A DNA stretch of 64,000 nt from Dichetophora obliterata (GCA_963920525.1 OY986436.1:95611342-95675341), one strand, 5' to 3'. Counted from the first letter of the stretch, positions 11,362 through 23,163 are shown. A program made the numbers and translations. The notes: generated from the sequence alone by a model not told the origin.

Positions 11362-11659
11362 TTACTAAGCAGAAAGTGTATCCCCAAATTCGTGCAATTG
11401 TTAAAAATATTAAAGTTAAACCCCCAAATAACATTACAGTATTTTTATTTTGTATTTTCAAATCACAAAAATTCATATATTTTTAATTGCAAACTTAAAG
11501 GTTGTCTGCACAATTAGTATTCAGTAAAACACAGCATTTAAAAGAGGGACAAAATAAAAAATGAACTTTAAAGTTTTTAATTCAAATAGCGAGTGTACAA
11601 AGCTGTAAGAGCAAACTAAACTTAGTAGTTGTAGCAACCTTATTATTTGATTTTATAAA
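11362..11659. other. AT-rich spacer, nothing recognised
   Basis: No coding motif, repeat copy or inverted repeat was noticed here. Confidence 0.4.
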
Positions 11660-12656
11660 CAAAAATTCATATTTAGTTAGTTAGTTTATAGTGGGCCCAT
11701 GTGCACCGCGACCCATAGGATCTATGCATGCCCTTAATTAACACTCCAGATTTAGGCTTTTTATATATTTTGGCACTGTCTCTGGCTTGGTGTTCTAAAT
11801 TGTGGACGGGGCACTACTTCTCCTCCAAAATGGAGGCGTCTTAGGCTATGGGTTGCCGGACATTCACATAGAATGTATTCGGGGGTTTCTTCTTCATCCT
11901 CGCATAGTCTGCAGAAGTTTGATTCAGAAAGACCCATCTTTTTAAGATGGTATCTGAGTGAGCAGTGACCTGTGAAGAAACTGGTGAGAATTCTATAGTC
12001 TGCTGTGGTAAGCTTGAGTAAATCTTTGGATTTTGCTTTACTTGGAGTTAAAAATATCTTAGATTGCCTTTGTCCATTAGTGTTGTTCCAGTGGCACTGA
12101 AATTTCTTATCTTCCCATATTCTAATTTTTTTCTAGAATGTATCCATTTGCTAAGCTACAGAATGGTTCAGATCCTATAAGAGTTCGAGACGCTCCTCTT
12201 TTGGCAAGGCGGCAGTCCGCACTTTCGTTGCCCTCGAATCCTTCGTGACCTGGAACCCACCATAATTCTATTTTGTTGCTTTGTCCCAGCGTATTTAATA
12301 GCTCTACGAAAATGGAGACTAGTCTTGATTCAAGTTCGTAGGCTTGAAGGGCTTTTAAAGCCGCTTTACTATCTGAAAGCATGTAGATGTGAGCCCCCTT
12401 TGATTTCTGCGGAGACATTCTCTGACACAAACTTCAATGGCATATACCTTCGCCTGGAATATTGTCGGCGTGTATTTCATTGGAAGAGCTTTGCGGAACT
12501 TAAGACCATATATCCCCGCTCCCGTTACTCTATTTTCGAATTTGACCCATCAGTGTACCATATTTGTGAGCCAGGATCAACTGTGAAGCTATCATTCCCC
12601 TCCATAGTTGCCTATTATGTATAACGACCTTGTAGAGTTTTGTGAAGTTTACCTTC
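11660..12656 (-). pseudogene. RNase H and C-terminal zinc motif of an I/R1/Loa-group LINE
   Basis: On the minus strand, three frames joined by stops or slips give a LINE-type RNase H: IWYTDGSNSKIE (about 12535-12565), GAGIYGLKFRKAL, TIFQAKVYAIEVC, YMLSDSKAALKAL (about 12360-12400) and ELWWVPGHEGFEGNESADC (about 12215-12270). It is followed by the Cys-rich C-terminal region TGHCSLRYHLKKMGLSES with FCRLCEDEEETPEYILCECP near 11900-11975. This order (RT, RNase H, C-terminal CCHC-like motif) is usual for I, R1 and Loa clades. Sequence from about 11770 down to 11660 looks like 3' UTR. At 12656 the LINE is cut by the foldback element. The piece may continue at 21247 or belong to the same copy as 24290-27050. 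Confidence 0.75.
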
Positions 12657-13628
12657 GGCAGAGAGAATATATAAATGAGAGATGGCATCGAAACATTAAC
12701 AGAACGTTAACAGAAGTCCAATGATCCGATTATTAATACGCCGCGAAGAATTTGTTGCCAGCGTGTGCTGCCAGCAACACAGTCTCTGCCAGCAGAGGCA
12801 GACGAAAAGAAAAAAAACCACCACCAAATGCGAGACAAGCAACAACGAAAAACAAAACAAATACTCCAATTGAATTTTATGAATGAATTGGAAAAAAATT
12901 AATAAACACAATTTTTACTGCTACTTGTTGGTATGTTTGAGTGTTTATGCAGAATTTGTTTTGTTCTTTGCTTGACGTTGTTGTTATGCTCTATTTTATG
13001 CTTTTGATCGTGTTTCCGATATTTTTCTTGTTTGGCTGAGCTGAAATAAAAGAAATTGGCCAATTTTTGCTGTTTCTTAACTAAGCCAAATATGAAACAA
13101 GTGAATGTCGTTATAGCTTAACAAATTATTTCAATGAGCGAAATAGCGAATATATATTTTATTTATCTTTACTTATGTTATATATTTTATCTTTCTATGT
13201 ATATATTTTAATATTTTATCTACATATATATTTTATCCATGTTTTGTAAAATTCTTATTTATCTACAATCTTCTGGAAATGCTATTGTGTGAAAAATGAA
13301 CATTTTTCCACAATTAAAATTATGACTTGCTAAACGTGACGTTCAGAATAAAAACCAGCATGTATTGATATGAGTTCGATAGGAGTGCGCTAAATTACCG
13401 CGAGTTGACCTTTTTGTTGTTAATTGAAAAACATTTGAAAATTTTAGGACTTTTTATATATATATCTCTATTTTTTGCACATAAAGCCTTATTTTGTGCA
13501 TAAAATTGGTATGCACTTTGTTTGTTATCGAATTGTTCCTAAAGATGAGCTATAAAACATAAAAATCGGATAAAAATGACTAGAGTTGTGATATTTTAAT
13601 TTTTGAAATAATTTCATTTGTTTTAGGT

Positions 13629-15064
13629 TAAACCGGATGCCTTCGTGAAGGCTCACATTGACCAATTCAGGTCCTTAGTGGTACCGGTAGCGAACAAAAG
13701 GAACCTTTGTGTTTGTTTTAAAAGTCTTTAAAGATTTGCGTTGAGTTCGCAAACCTTAGGTATTTTAGTCTCGATCTAAGAAGGGCGGGGCATGTGCATA
13801 GTAGGTGCTCCAGGGTCTCCACTGTGCCCAGTTCTTTGCACTTCCTGCAGTTGTCATCTGTGGTGATGCCAAGCTTCCTCGCGTGGGCTGCCGTCATGCA
13901 GTGACCAGTGAGCATGCCCACTAGTGTCCTGCAATCTTTGCGCGGGCGTGCCAAGATGAACAGAGTTCGTTTTTCGCATTGTGCATTGCACATGATTTTC
14001 GAGATTTTGCACGTTGTCGTATCTCTCCATCTACGATTCACTGCTAGTGTGGCTCTTCTTTCGAGGTTCCTGTACAACTCTTGTAGCGGAGTAAGTACAT
14101 GTTCTGCGAGTTCTGATTCCAGCCCGGCGCCTTCCTTTGCTAAACCATCTGCCATCTTGTTTCCCTCAATGCCCTGGTGGCTAGGGACCCAGTAGATGCG
14201 CACTCTTTACGAAGCGCATAGTGCATCTAGTGCATCTCTGCCAGCCAAGACACTTTTGGACTTGATGCTAGCGGAGCGCATGGATTTGATCGCCGCTTGA
14301 CTGTCAACAAAAATGTTGATGTTAGAGTGTTGTGTGTCCATGCTGAGGGCTATCTCAGCAGCCTTCCTTATGGCAAATATATCCGCCTGGAAGATACTGC
14401 AGTGGTTCGGCAGTTTATATGGCTGCCTTATATTAGGCTCTGCGCAATACACCGCCGCACCTACCCCCGTAGGCATTTTGGAGCCGTCGGTAAATATGTT
14501 GACCGCCTGCTGTGCTTGTTCTATACCTTTGCACCAGTCGTTTGGTCCCAGAAGAGTTCGTACTTTGGAATTGACTATCGTGCGAGGTACCATGTAGTCC
14601 GTGCTACTAAGTAGATTCTTTCCGATTGTACAATGTCCAAAATTTTGAATGTGCATGTTGCCTGCTGCCGTAAGGCGTTGTGCCGTTTTTCCGGCTATTA
14701 GTTTTGCGTGTATGTCCAGGGGGTCCATACTTAGAATGGTTTCAAGCGCTTTAGTTGGAGTTGACTTCAGTGCCCCCGTGATGCATAGCGCTGCCTGCCG
14801 CTGAGTTTTCTCCAAGTGCCTGAGGAATGTTGATTTGTTCACAGCCGGCCACCACACAATAATCCCGTAGAGTAGAATAGGACGCACTACCGTTACATAG
14901 ATCCAGTGTATCAGAAAGGGTGAGAGACCCCAAGTACTGCCTAGCATCTTTTTGGATGTGTATAGTGAAATGGTGGATTTCTTCACCCTTTCTTCCACGT
15001 TGGTTTTCCATGACAGCTTGCTGTCCAGGACGACTCCTAGATATTTTGTGTGAGTTTTCGGTAT
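13629..15064 (-). pseudogene. 5'-truncated I/R1/Loa-group LINE (RT end, RNase H, zinc motif)
   Basis: Minus-strand coding starts abruptly at about 15064 with the RT end KTHTKYLGVVLDSKLSW, then YVTVVRPILLYGIIVWWP and MDPLDIHAKLIAGKTAQRL. RNase H follows with VNIFTDGSKMPTGVGAAVYC (first Asp), IFQADIFAIRKAAEIAL (Glu), INIFVDSQAAIKSM (Asp) and IYWVPSHQGIEGNKMADGLA. One in-frame TAA at about 14204-14207 splits two otherwise long frames (14207-14998 and 13718-14203). The C-terminus has LVGMLTGHCMTAAHARKLGI and CRKCKELGTVETLEHLLCTCP. About 90 bp of 3' UTR follows. Loss of the 5' part is the usual result of target-primed reverse transcription. It sits inside the left foldback arm and so is younger than that element. 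Confidence 0.85.
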
Positions 15065-15892
15065 TTAATAAGAAAAGCATTTAATAAGAAAACAAACAAA
15101 TTATGTGATTATGTGGAATAACTTGGTCGTTATGAAATTTTTTACTAGAAGTGTAAAAACACTTTGTAAATTTCGAGTTTCAGTATTTTTACGAAAAAAA
15201 TTCATAAATGCAAAATTTAAAAGATTCACGGTTGGCTAAAGAATAGTCTTAAACTGATTCAAGCAAAAAATTACAAAAACCAAAATTCGAACAAAAAAGT
15301 TATAGCTGTTGAAACTTGATGTTTTTTTCAAAAATGCTCAAAGTGCCTGTTCTTGGCATTTCAAACACAAAAAAATTCATAAAAAACTGATATAATTATA
15401 TTTCGTATTTAAAATGGCTTCAACAATATAAAAACAAATTTTCACATTTTAGTTAGAAGAAGAAATTTTGGAGTTCCAGGGCTACTAACATATCAGTCCC
15501 TGGTTTTAATGTAAAAAATGTTAGAAATACCCAAAAACCTACCAATTTTTTTTTATGTTTGTGTGTCCATGCAGAATTTGTTTTGTTTTTTGCTTGACGT
15601 TGTTGTTATGCTCTATTTTATGCTTTTGATTGTGTTTCAAATTTTTTTGTTTGGTTACTCAGAGCTGAAATGAAATAAATTTGCGATTTGTGCTGTTTCT
15701 TCAATTTCCCAAATATGAAACAAGTGAATGTCGTTTTGACTAAACAAATTATTTCAACAAGCGAAATCGCGAATATATATTGTATTTATCGATATAAAAT
15801 ATATTTTATCTAACAGGTATATAGATTCTATATACTCTATATTTATTTCTATATTCTATTTATATTCTATTTATATTCTATTTATATATCTG

Positions 15893-16165
15893 CCCGGGTT
15901 CAATTCCAGTTCAGACAGAAAGTTTTTTCAATTGAATTAATTTTTCTGTTCGGTCGTCACCTCTCTGCAGGCAATGGCAAACCTCAGAGAGTAAAAATTG
16001 CCATGTAAAGCTTCTTGAGAACATAAGCCGTTCGGAGTCGGCATAAAACACGTAGGTCCAGTTTTCGGTCATTTGTGATCAAACATTTAATAACACGCAC
16101 AACACAATTGATCAATAGAAGCTAGGTCAAAGTCCTTCTAAGGGCTGAAATGGCCAGTTTTTTTA
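15893..16165 (+). mobile_element. tRNA-derived SINE fragment, 5'-truncated
   Basis: The stretch is absent from the inverted right arm, so it is an insertion. It begins at a Pol III B-box-like GGGTTCAATTCC (15896-15907), followed by a body containing GCCGTTCGGAGTCGGCATAA (about 16028-16047) and CACGTAGGTCC, wording I associate with SINE tails widespread in flies. It ends in GGGCTGAAATGGCCAG and a T-run. The A-box half is missing. Family name not assigned. Confidence 0.6.
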
Positions 16166-17208
16166 TATTTTATAAAATCTATTCTTTGATCATAATTAAT
16201 AACAAAAATCAACTATTTATAGGTATGTATACTGCTATATATCTTTATTTTTCTAATTCAACGTTCAATTTTAAGTAAAAGAGGCCACTACACAAAAAAC
16301 CCACTGCATATTTGTTGTTATGAACTAACATTATTTATATTATTGTTATTTATTTACCTATTAAAATTATCTTAAAACATTTTTGTACACATTTTGTTTT
16401 CAATAAACAATTTCATTTCCTTGGTTTATTTTTTTATTACATACATTTTATAAATACTACATAGTAGTATGTATATATTAAATTGATAACATCTTAAACT
16501 GCAAATGTTTTTTAAGTAAAATTTAATTTAAGTATTCTTATAAATTAACTATTTTATATTGGTAGTTTTGTGCTTATGTACATATATATTTGGGCATTTT
16601 AATTGTTTTTTATTGATTTGTTTGTAGCATTTTACAATATGATATATATAATATACATAATGAAAAATATTAAATTTTCTGACATCCAACTTTTCATATC
16701 TTCCATTTTATTTTGTTGTTTTTTTAAAAATAACATTTATAATTGAAATATGTATTGCATTATTATGTTAATATACATAATTAACATTATGTATATTATG
16801 TAACATTAACAATTATGTTAATATACATGATTGATAACATCTTCAACAGTAAATCTTTTTTAGAAAACTTTAATTTAATTTTCAATCTTATTAATCAAAC
16901 ATTTTACAATCTTTTTTTTTAACTTAAAAACTTAAGGCCAGCAATACATAAGCATTAGGATATTTGGGAATGTTTTTTTTATAAAAACCAAAACTTGATA
17001 ATTTTGCAAAATTTCACTTTTTGCTAAAATTGCATAGCGGCTAGGTTCTTCAACGTAACCGTTCCATTTTTTCTGTGAATATAAATAAATATGTGCAATA
17101 CATATTTAAATTATAAATGTTATTTTTAAAAAATCAACAATATAAAATGGAATTTTGAAAAAATATGAAACGTTGGATGTCAGAAAATTCAATATTTTTC
17201 AATATGTA

Positions 17209-18873
17209 CAGTGCCGGTAAAAAAAATAGCACTGGAAACAACAGTTCAGCTATTATTAAAATAAAACTTATTTGAAGCAATTTGTTTAGCCGCTACTGTA
17301 ATATAATATTACACGGAGTGTTCACTCTCTGAAAGTAAGATCATTGGTATCAAAATGTTAACCGTTATTTTTATGTTAAGCAATTTTGAGAGAGGAGTAC
17401 GAATTAGTACGGTAAAAATAATAGCACTGCGCTTACGTTTCTGTTGAAAAACACCATTTTGCGTTCATCTTCTCAAAAGGTAGCATCAAAGTGTTTCGAT
17501 TTGTTCTAGTTGAATTGGTTTAAATAAAAAAAATTTAAGTTTTAACTTATTTACAAAGCTATGGGTCGTGGAAAGCATTGCAGTGCCGAAAAACGCGAAA
17601 TTATTCAAAGAATGATTGCAGAGGGTAAAACTTATGCAGAAGTTAGACATGCAGTTGGCTGTTCTAATAAAATGATTCGTAATGCCATAATCTATGCACC
17701 AAAAGTTGAAACTCGCGGACGAAAGCACGCTATGTCGCCGTTACTCGTCCAACGCTTAATACGGCAAAGTAAGAAGGAGCCGTTTAAACCAGCTACGGAG
17801 CTCAAAGCGGAACTAAATATTGCAGCATGTGTTGAAACTGTTCGTAGCCGTCTTAGAGATCATAATTTAAAGGCATGTAGCCCAAGAAAAGTACCTCTTT
17901 TAACTGCTAAGCATGCAACAAAGCGTTTGAACTTCGCAAAGCAACATTTGAACTGGCCAGTAGAGAGGTGGAGAAATATATTGTGGACAGACGAGAGTAA
18001 AATTGTAATTTATGGTGGCAGGGGTTCTCGTTCTTACGTTAGGAGACCTCCTAATGCAGAATACAACCCTAAATTTACTGCTAAAACAGTAAAGCATGGA
18101 GGTTCAAGCATAATGATATGGGCATGTTTTTCCTTCTATGGAGTTGGTCCCATACATTGGATTAGGACCGTCATGGACCAACACGTGTATGTTGATATAT
18201 TGGATAAAGTGATGCTGCCTTATGCAGAGGGAGAAATGCCGTTATTGTGGGTCTTGCAGCAGGACAATGACCCCAAACATACCAGCAAGAAAGCTAAAAA
18301 GTGGTTTGAGGATCATTCGGTGAATGTCATGGCTTGGCCAGCGCAGTCGCCCGACCTCAATCCAATTGAGAACCTCTGGACTGATGTCAAAAAAGCAGTT
18401 TCTGTTGCAAAACCGACCAACAATCAAACGCTTTGGGCTGCAGTTCAAGACTCCTGGAACAAAATATCAACCAAGAGGTGCCAGGATTTGATCAATTCCA
18501 TGACAAGACGTTGTGCAGCTGTAATTGCCAACAAAGGACATGCGACGAAATATTAATTTTGGTCATTACATTATTTTCACCATTATAACTTTAATCTTAA
18601 AAAAAGTCTTTAATTTTGTCAGTTTTTTTAGGTTTTAAATGCAAAATGAAATAAAAGTGCTATTTTTTTAGCGCAAATTTTTTAAGTTATATTATAAAAC
18701 CTGAAATATTTTCCAAAAAGAACTAATAAAATTTGTAATTCCTTTTTCACTACATTCTTGAAGTTGATTGTATTTATTGAGATCTTCACAAGTTGTTCGA
18801 AGGGATTTATTTAATTTTTACTTCATAAAAGAAATAACTTTTTGTGTTGGTGCTATTATTCTTACCGCAGCTG
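17209..18873 (+). mobile_element. Tc1-like transposon with IR/DR ends, apparently complete
   Basis: The ends are CAGTGCCGGTAAAAAAAATA (17209) and, inverted, CAGCTGCGGTAAGAATAATA (18873), flanked by TA at 17207-17208 and 18874-18875. A second copy of the motif lies inside each end: CGGTAAAAATAATAGCACTG near 17409 and its inverted relative GTGCTATTTTTTTAGCGC near 18657. That gives two repeats per end about 200 bp apart, the IR/DR layout known from several Tc1-like transposons. Length is 1665 bp. Joining the flanks over one TA restores the foldback arm, so the target site is clear. Confidence 0.88.
17561..18556 (+). CDS. Tc1-like transposase, DD34E, uninterrupted
   Basis: The 331-residue product has the normal length for a Tc1-family transposase. 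The N-terminus (residues 1-55, MGRGKHCSAEKREIIQRMI) forms the first helix-turn-helix, and a GRGRK-type hook follows (ETRGRKHAMS, about 50-60). The second DNA-binding helix set spans about 60-115. The catalytic core has D1 in ILWTDESKIVIYG (about residue 144), D2 in VLQQDNDPKHTSKKA and E in SPDLNPIENLWTDVK, with 34 residues between D2 and E. The Gly-rich patch VKHGGSSIMIWACF is present. It would act in the nucleus, cutting the element at its TIRs and inserting it at TA. No stop or frameshift was seen, so this copy could encode full-length protein; expression is unknown. Confidence 0.93.
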   Translation: MGRGKHCSAEKREIIQRMIAEGKTYAEVRHAVGCSNKMIRNAIIYAPKVETRGRKHAMSPLLVQRLIRQSKKEPFKPATELKAELNIAACVETVRSRLRDHNLKACSPRKVPLLTAKHATKRLNFAKQHLNWPVERWRNILWTDESKIVIYGGRGSRSYVRRPPNAEYNPKFTAKTVKHGGSSIMIWACFSFYGVGPIHWIRTVMDQHVYVDILDKVMLPYAEGEMPLLWVLQQDNDPKHTSKKAKKWFEDHSVNVMAWPAQSPDLNPIENLWTDVKKAVSVAKPTNNQTLWAAVQDSWNKISTKRCQDLINSMTRRCAAVIANKGHATKY

Positions 18874-21354
18874 TATATTATATATACATATATGTGGATA
18901 TCATATTGTAAAATGCTACAAACAAATTAATAATAAACAATAAAAATGCCCAAATATATATATACATAAGCACAAAACTACTAATATAAAATATTTAATT
19001 TATAAGATTAATTAAATTAAATTTTACTAAAAAAACATTTGCAGTTTAAGATGTTATCAATTTAATATATACATACTATTATGTATTATTTATAAAATGT
19101 ATGTAATAAAAAAATAAACCAAAGAAATTAATTTGCTTATTGAAAACAAAATGCATACACAATTTTTTTAAGATAGTTTTAATAGGTAAATAAACAAATA
19201 TAATATAAATAAAATTAATATATGTATAACATCAAATATGAAGTGGGTTTTTTTGTGTAGTGGCCTCTTTTGCTTAAAATTGAACGTTGAATTAGAAAAA
19301 TATAGATATATAGTATGTATACATACCTATAAATAGTTAATTTTTTTAATTAATTATGATCTATTCCTTGATTTTACATTATTTTAATTTACAGATATAT
19401 AAATAAAATATAGAAATAAATATAGAGTATATAGAATTGTATATAGAAATTTTATCTAAATACCTATTAGATAAAATATAATTTATATCGATAAATACAA
19501 TATATATTCGCGATTTCGCTTATTGAAATAATTTGTTTAGCCAAAACGACATTCACTTGTTTCATATTTGCGAAATTGAAGAAACAGCACAAATCGCAAA
19601 TTTATTTCATTTCAGCTCTGAGTAACCAAACAAGAAAAATTTGAAACACAATCAAAAGCATAAAATAGAGCACAACAACAACGTCAAGCAAAAAACAAAA
19701 CAAATTCTGCATGGACATACAAACATAAAATAAAATTAGTAGGTTTTTGGGTATCTCTAACATTTTTTACATTAAAAACAGGGTCTGATATGTTAGTAGC
19801 CCTGGAACTCCAAAATTTCTTCTTACTAAAATGAGAAAATTTGTTTTTATATTGTTGAAGCCGTTTTAAATAAGAAATATAATTATATCAGTTTTTTATG
19901 AATTTTTTTGTGTTTGAAATGCCAAGAACAGGCACTTTGAGCATTTTTGAAAAAAACCTCAAGTTTCAACAGCTATAACTTTTTTGTTCGAATTTTGGTT
20001 TTTGTAATTTTTTGCTTGAATCAGTTTAAGACTATTCTTTAGCCAACCGTGAATCTTTTAAATTTTGCATTTATGAATTTTTTTCGTAAAAATACTGAAA
20101 CTCGAAATTTACAAAGTGTTTTTACACTTCTAGTAAAAAATTTCATAACGACCAAGTTATTCAACGTAATCACATAATTTGTTTGTTTTCTTATTAAATG
20201 CTGTTTCAGAAAACATTTCAATAGCAGTTTATTGCAATTTTTTCAAATTTGATTTTTTTTAGATTTATTTTTATTAAATAAAAACAAATGAAATTATTTC
20301 AAAAATTAAAATATCACAACTCTAGTCATTTTTATCCGATTTTTATGTTTTATAGCTCATCTTTAGGGACAATTCGATAACAAACGAAGTGCATACCAAT
20401 TTTATGCACAAAATAAGGCTTTATGTGCAAAAAATAGAGATATATATATAAAAAGTCCTAAAATTTTCAAATGTTTTTCAATTAACAACAAAAAGGTCAA
20501 CTCGCGGTAATTTAGCGCACTCCTATCGAACTCATATCAATACATGCTTGTTTTTATTCTGAACGTCACGTTTTAACAAGTCATAATTTTAATTGTGGAA
20601 AAATGTTCATTTTTCACACAATAGCATTTCCAGAAGATTGTAGATAAATAAGAATTTTACAAAACATGGATAAAATATATGTAGATAAAATATTAAAATA
20701 TATACATAGAAAGATAAAATATATAACATAAGTATAGATAAATAAAATATATATTCGCTATTTCGCTCATTGAAATAATTTGTTAAGCCATAACGACATT
20801 CACTTGTTTCATATTTGGCTTAGTTAAGAAACAGCACAAATTGGCCAATTTCTTTTATTTCAGCTCAGTTAAACAAGAAAAATATCGGAAACACGATCAA
20901 AAGCATAAAATAGAGCATAACAACAACGTCAAGCAAATAACAAAACAAATTCTACATAAACACTCAAACATGCCAATAAGTAGCAGTACAAATTATGTTT
21001 ATTAATTTTTTTCCAATTCATTCATAAAATTCAATTGGAGTATTTGTTTTGTTTTTCGTTGTTGCTTGTCTCGCATTTGGTGGTGGTTTTTAATCTTTTC
21101 GTCTGCCTCTGCTCGCAGAGATTGTGTTGCTGGCAGCACACGCTGGCAACAAATTCTTCTTACCGTATTAATAATCGGATCGTTGGACTTCGTTAACGTT
21201 CTGTTAATGTTTCGATGCCATCTCTCATTTATATATTCTCTCTGCCTTGGGCAGCATCCAGTCGGGGATTTTTAAAAATGGGTCATTTTCGAAGGTTTTT
21301 AGTATCTTAGCCTCACAGGACTTATTAATAAGGTTTGAATTTAGGCATGATTTA

Positions 21355-22641
21355 TTGGGGGTTGGAATTAATTTTAAAGGTTTTTTTTTCGGTTTTTGAG
21401 CATTTATTTTGAAACAACGGTACAATGTATATTATTCAAAGTATTGTCCATCGTTAGCTACAACATTTTCCCATCTTTCTGGCAGCATATGGATTCCGCG
21501 CCGGAAGAACGATTCGTCTTTTGAGGCAATCCACGAATCGACCCATTTTTTGGTATCCTCGTAAGAAGTGAAGCGCTGCTCAGCCAAGCCATGCGTCATC
21601 GATCTGAATAGGTGGTAGTCGGAAGGGGCTATGTCTGGGCTATAAGGCGGGTGGGGTAGCACATCCCAATTCAGCGCCCCAACGTTTCCTTGACGGTTCT
21701 TGCAACATGTGGCCGTGCGTTGTCATGTTGAAAAACCACTTTGTCGTGTATTTTGGCATATTCCGGCCGTTTAACCTTTAATGCTCGGCTCAATTGCATC
21801 AATTGTTGTTGGTAGCGTTCCCCAGTGATGGTTTCGTTAGGTTTTAGCAGCTCATAGTACACGACACCCTTCTGATCCCACCAAATACACAGCATAAGCT
21901 TGGCGCCATGAATATTCGGCTTGGCCCTCGATGTTGATGCATGACCGGGTGGTCCCCACAATTTTTTTCGCTTAGGATTATCGTAATGGATCCACTTTTC
22001 ATCGCCAGTGACAATACGATGCAAAAAACTCTTCCTTTTATGCCGTTGAAGCAGTTGTTCGCACATGCAAAATCGCCGTTCAACGTCTCTCGGCTTCAAC
22101 TGGTACGGCACCCAATTTCCTTGCTTTTGAATCATTCCCATGGCCTTCAAGCGTTTGCCGACCGTTGATAAGTCGACTCCCAATGATTCTGACAATTCTT
22201 GAAGGGTTTGACACGGGTCTTCATCGAGCAAAGCCTCCAATTCCTCATTTTCAAACTTTTTCGGCTGGCCCGGACGCTCTTTGTCTTCCGTATCAAAATC
22301 ACCACTTTTAAACCGACGGAACCAGTACTCACAAGTAGAAATCGATGGAGCATAGTCCCCGTAAGCCTCAGTAAGCGTGCGTTGTGCTTCAACCGCTTTT
22401 TTCTTCAAATGGAAGCACAAAAGTAAACCTTCCCGCAAATTGCGTTTTGTTGGAACGAAAGTCGACATGTTCACAGAGAAAAAAATATATGTTGTTTACA
22501 CTTCTGTGGAATGACACATACTGAAAAATGAAGCTTAGACAATGTGCTTTGAAATGAATATAGTCACAGGTGTGCCCGATGCGATCTATTGATAGTTACG
22601 CCATCTCTTAGAAAACCTTTAAAACTAATTCCAACCCCCAA
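21355..22641 (-). mobile_element. mariner transposon (DD34D), 1.29 kb
   Basis: Inverted ends of about 28 bp start TTGGGGGTTGGAATTA at both sides (21355, and reading inward from 22641). TA flanks are at 21353-21354 and 22642-22643. Length, TIR and target fit mariner. The insertion interrupts the endonuclease frame of a LINE just after its GGGVAIYC motif. Confidence 0.85.
21432..22474 (-). pseudogene. mariner transposase with one frameshift
   Basis: The first 267 codons are open from the ATG at 22472-22474. They include the helix-turn-helix region (LHLK-type start, YWFRRFKSGDFDTEDKERPG about residues 47-66, and the second HTH around LQELSESLGVDLSTVGKRL), the WVPYQL-type motif common to mariners, D1 in IVTGDEKWIHYDNP and D2 in VVFQHDNARPHVAR. 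A one-base loss near 21675 throws the frame off just after D2. The remaining 76 codons (21662-21432) hold PYSPDIAPSDYHLF, giving the third Asp and a DD34D signature if the frame were continuous. It is therefore an inactive copy with an otherwise well-kept sequence. Confidence 0.88.
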
Positions 22642-22951
22642 TACAATAAATAGCAACTCCGCCTCCTCGTCTACCAGCTCTGTCATTTCTAAGCAGAGTA
22701 TAATTAGGGATATTATAGTAAGCGTTGGGAATATCGGAAATAAACCATGTCTCGGAGACACAAATAACGTCCACATTTGAATTTTCAAAAACGGTTCTTA
22801 CATAATCAAGTTTTGACTCGTTTAAACTTCTAGCATTAAAATGGACTATAGACAAACCATCACGCTGTTTACACAAAATATCTATTAACAGTTTACAATT
22901 AACATCAACACCATAAGAAGCACTAGAATTCATAGGAACAACTAACAACAT
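22642..22951 (-). pseudogene. LINE ORF2 start: endonuclease N-terminal half
   Basis: From an ATG at 22949-22951 the frame gives LSIVHFNARSLNESKLDYV, VDVICVSETWFISDIP and NDRAGRRGGGVAIYC, the first half of an AP-like endonuclease of a Jockey-group LINE. These include the Asn and Glu of the metal-binding site. The mariner then interrupts it. The 108 bp beyond (21354-21247) continue in frame (KSCLNSNLINKSCEAKI) if one TA is removed, but soon stop resembling the family. Confidence 0.75.
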
Positions 22952-23163
22952 AGTCAGACGAATAGCAAAAATCTTTTATAATAGTCAACATATGAAGATC
23001 AAAAACAATACAATCAAACATCTTTACAAAATAGTAAAACGAAAAATAAGAAAGAAAGAACATAGTTAAAAGCATATTTGTTTGGAACGAAAGTAGATAA
23101 GTTAGAAAATAAGAAAAACTTAAACAAAAAACTAAAATAGTTTAGATAAAATTTAAATTAAAT

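Larger units (their letters stand above)
12657..16765. repeat. Left arm of the foldback element (with two insertions)
   Basis: Landmarks shared in inverted order with the right arm include GTGTGCTGCCAGCAACACA (12760), GAATGTCGTTATAGCTTAAC (13103), TTTTTGCACATAAAGCCTTA (13472), GGTCGTTATGAAATTTTTTA (15125) and TCAACGTTCAATTTTAAG (16258). The sequence is non-coding and AT-rich. About 90 bp present in the right arm near 20200-20290 is missing next to the LINE insertion. Confidence 0.85.
12657..21246. mobile_element. Giant foldback element, long inverted arms, with nested insertions
   Basis: The two ends are inverted copies: GGCAGAGAGAATATATAAAT at 12657 and its complement ending at 21246. Homology continues inward with only scattered differences to about 16765 on the left and about 17085 on the right, leaving a 320 bp AT-rich centre. 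The left arm is interrupted by a LINE (about 13629-15064) and a SINE fragment (about 15893-16165), the right arm by a Tc1-like element (17209-18873). Without these the element would be about 5.2 kb with arms of about 2.4-2.5 kb. No transposase of its own was found. No clear target duplication was seen. This resembles foldback or long-TIR non-autonomous DNA elements; superfamily unknown. Confidence 0.85.
17085..21246. repeat. Right arm of the foldback element (with Tc1 insertion)
   Basis: Inverted counterpart of 12657-16765. It starts at about 17085 in the stretch containing GCAATACATATTTAAATTAT, is split by the Tc1-like transposon at a TA dinucleotide, resumes at 18874 and runs to the terminal CTCTCTGCC at 21246. 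No coding region other than the nested transposase. Confidence 0.85.

Noticed and set aside
12696..12911. 71-codon minus-strand hydrophobic ORF in the left foldback arm
   Set aside because: The inverted right arm carries substitutions without sign of protein constraint; the hydrophobic composition follows from the T-rich strand.
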